This document shows, piece by piece, positions 4,702 to 5,292 of a DNA stretch of 5,292 nt. The stretch is taken from positions 7,982-13,273 of the forward strand of contig CALMOO010000847.1 of the NCBI GenBank assembly GCA_937871705.1, read 5' to 3'. The position numbers were made by a program, and so were the translations under genes. Source of the stretch: an uncultured Hymenobacter sp. (GTDB lineage: Bacteria; Bacteroidota; Bacteroidia; Cytophagales; Hymenobacteraceae). Position 1 is the stretch's first letter. Each line of letters starts with the position of its first letter. A model generated the notes under the pieces. The model saw nothing but the letters and a program-made list of their open reading frames with translations. It was not told the origin of the DNA and searched no databases.

Positions 4702-5292
4702 CTATACCGCCACCCCGATACCCTCGACGCGCTCGGCTACCTGGCGCATCAGCCACAGTGGAGTGCTGGTGGCGCCGCAGATGCCCACTGAGTTTGCGCC
4801 TACCAACCATTCCCCGTCGAGCTCGTTTTCATTTTCAATGAAATAGCTGCGTGGATTTACGGCATTTACAACGGAAAAAAGCGCTTTGCCATTGGAGCTT
4901 TTGCGCCCGCTCACAAACAAAATAACGTCGTGCTCCAACGCAAATTTGGCGAGCTGCGGCTCGCGGTTGCTCACCTGCCGGCAGATGCTGTCGTTGGCAT
5001 CGAAGCTTTCGAGCACCCCGCCAGCAGCAACAATACGGGCTTCGATGAGCGCCTTCATCTTGTAGAAGCCAGCCGTGCTTTTGGTAGTCTGGCTGAAGAG
5101 CGTGACGGGCCGGGTGAAGTCAATTTGGTCGAGGTCGGCCTCGGTCATCACAATCAGCGCCTGGTTGCGGGTTTGGCCCGTGAGGCCGATAACCTCGGCG
5201 TGGCCCGGCTGCCCGTAAATCACAATCTGACCATTCTCGCGGGTAGTAGCGTCGAAGGCGTGCTTGACGCGGTTTTGCAGCTTCAGCACCAC
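4702..5292 (-). CDS. ispH: IspH, 4-hydroxy-3-methylbut-2-enyl diphosphate reductase (3' part)
   Basis: The C-terminal 196 residues of IspH, the 4Fe-4S enzyme that reduces HMBPP to isopentenyl and dimethylallyl diphosphate in the last step of the MEP isoprenoid pathway. Visible motifs in the fragment: VLKLQNRV (residues 2-9), which normally follows the second cluster cysteine; YGQPGHAEVIGLTGQT (26-41) with the substrate-binding His and catalytic Glu; LFSQTTKS (65-72) with the conserved Thr; DSICRQVSNREPQ (101-113) holding the third cluster cysteine, C104; SGRKSSNGK (128-136) with the substrate-binding Ser-Ser-Asn; and VGICGATSTPLWL (169-181). The first cluster cysteines and the start lie outside the window. 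The GTG at 5292 is an internal valine codon, not the start. The stop is 6 nt from the stop of the convergent macro-domain gene, without a terminator between them. Confidence 0.95.
   Translation of the reverse strand: MVLKLQNRVKHAFDATTRENGQIVIYGQPGHAEVIGLTGQTRNQALIVMTEADLDQIDFTRPVTLFSQTTKSTAGFYKMKALIEARIVAAGGVLESFDANDSICRQVSNREPQLAKFALEHDVILFVSGRKSSNGKALFSVVNAVNPRSYFIENENELDGEWLVGANSVGICGATSTPLWLMRQVAERVEGIGVAV

Overview
The window looks like a piece of chromosome from a GC-rich member of the Bacteroidota, most likely a Hymenobacter-like Cytophagales; this is inference, with no marker gene present. Support comes from two exact copies of the Bacteroidota -7 promoter element TAnnTTTG, each just upstream of a gene start; from a membrane-anchored OmpH/Skp-like protein and a 2TM-domain protein of types common in that phylum; and from the general absence of strong Shine-Dalgarno sequences. 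No tRNA, rRNA, CRISPR array, insertion sequence or prophage gene is visible.

Layout. Positions 1-41 hold nothing I can identify. From 42 to 3430 four genes lie on the minus strand. In transcription order they are a retropepsin-like protease of the family usually labelled 'ATP-dependent zinc protease' (2906-3430), the ATP-grasp glutamate ligase rimK (1830-2774), an AstE/AspA-type zinc deacylase/carboxypeptidase (785-1750), and an OmpH/Skp-like protein with an N-terminal membrane anchor (42-737), which seems to have its own promoter. A possible 51-codon ORF (3435-3590) precedes the protease. A clear intrinsic terminator (3594-3620) separates this block from a small 2TM-domain membrane protein (3658-3969, minus), which has a good promoter of its own (4005-4036). 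A macro-domain ADP-ribose/O-acetyl-ADP-ribose hydrolase (4135-4695, plus) is divergent from the 2TM gene and convergent, with only 6 nt between stop codons, with the 3' part of ispH (4702-5292, minus, start outside the window).

How the genes fit together. Protease, RimK and the AstE/AspA-like enzyme form a recognisable cassette. RimK adds glutamates to protein C-termini (ribosomal protein S6 in E. coli) or makes poly-alpha-glutamate. Its two neighbours are hydrolases suited to trimming or recycling such products, so the cassette reads as a possible writer-eraser system whose substrate here is unknown. The macro-domain enzyme (ADP-ribose metabolism) and IspH (last step of the MEP isoprenoid pathway) appear to be unrelated housekeeping neighbours.

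The main unexplained DNA-level signal is a dispersed heptamer, CTACCCC/GGGGTAG. I count eleven copies by eye, ten of them between 2118 and 4548, in coding and non-coding DNA and in both orientations.
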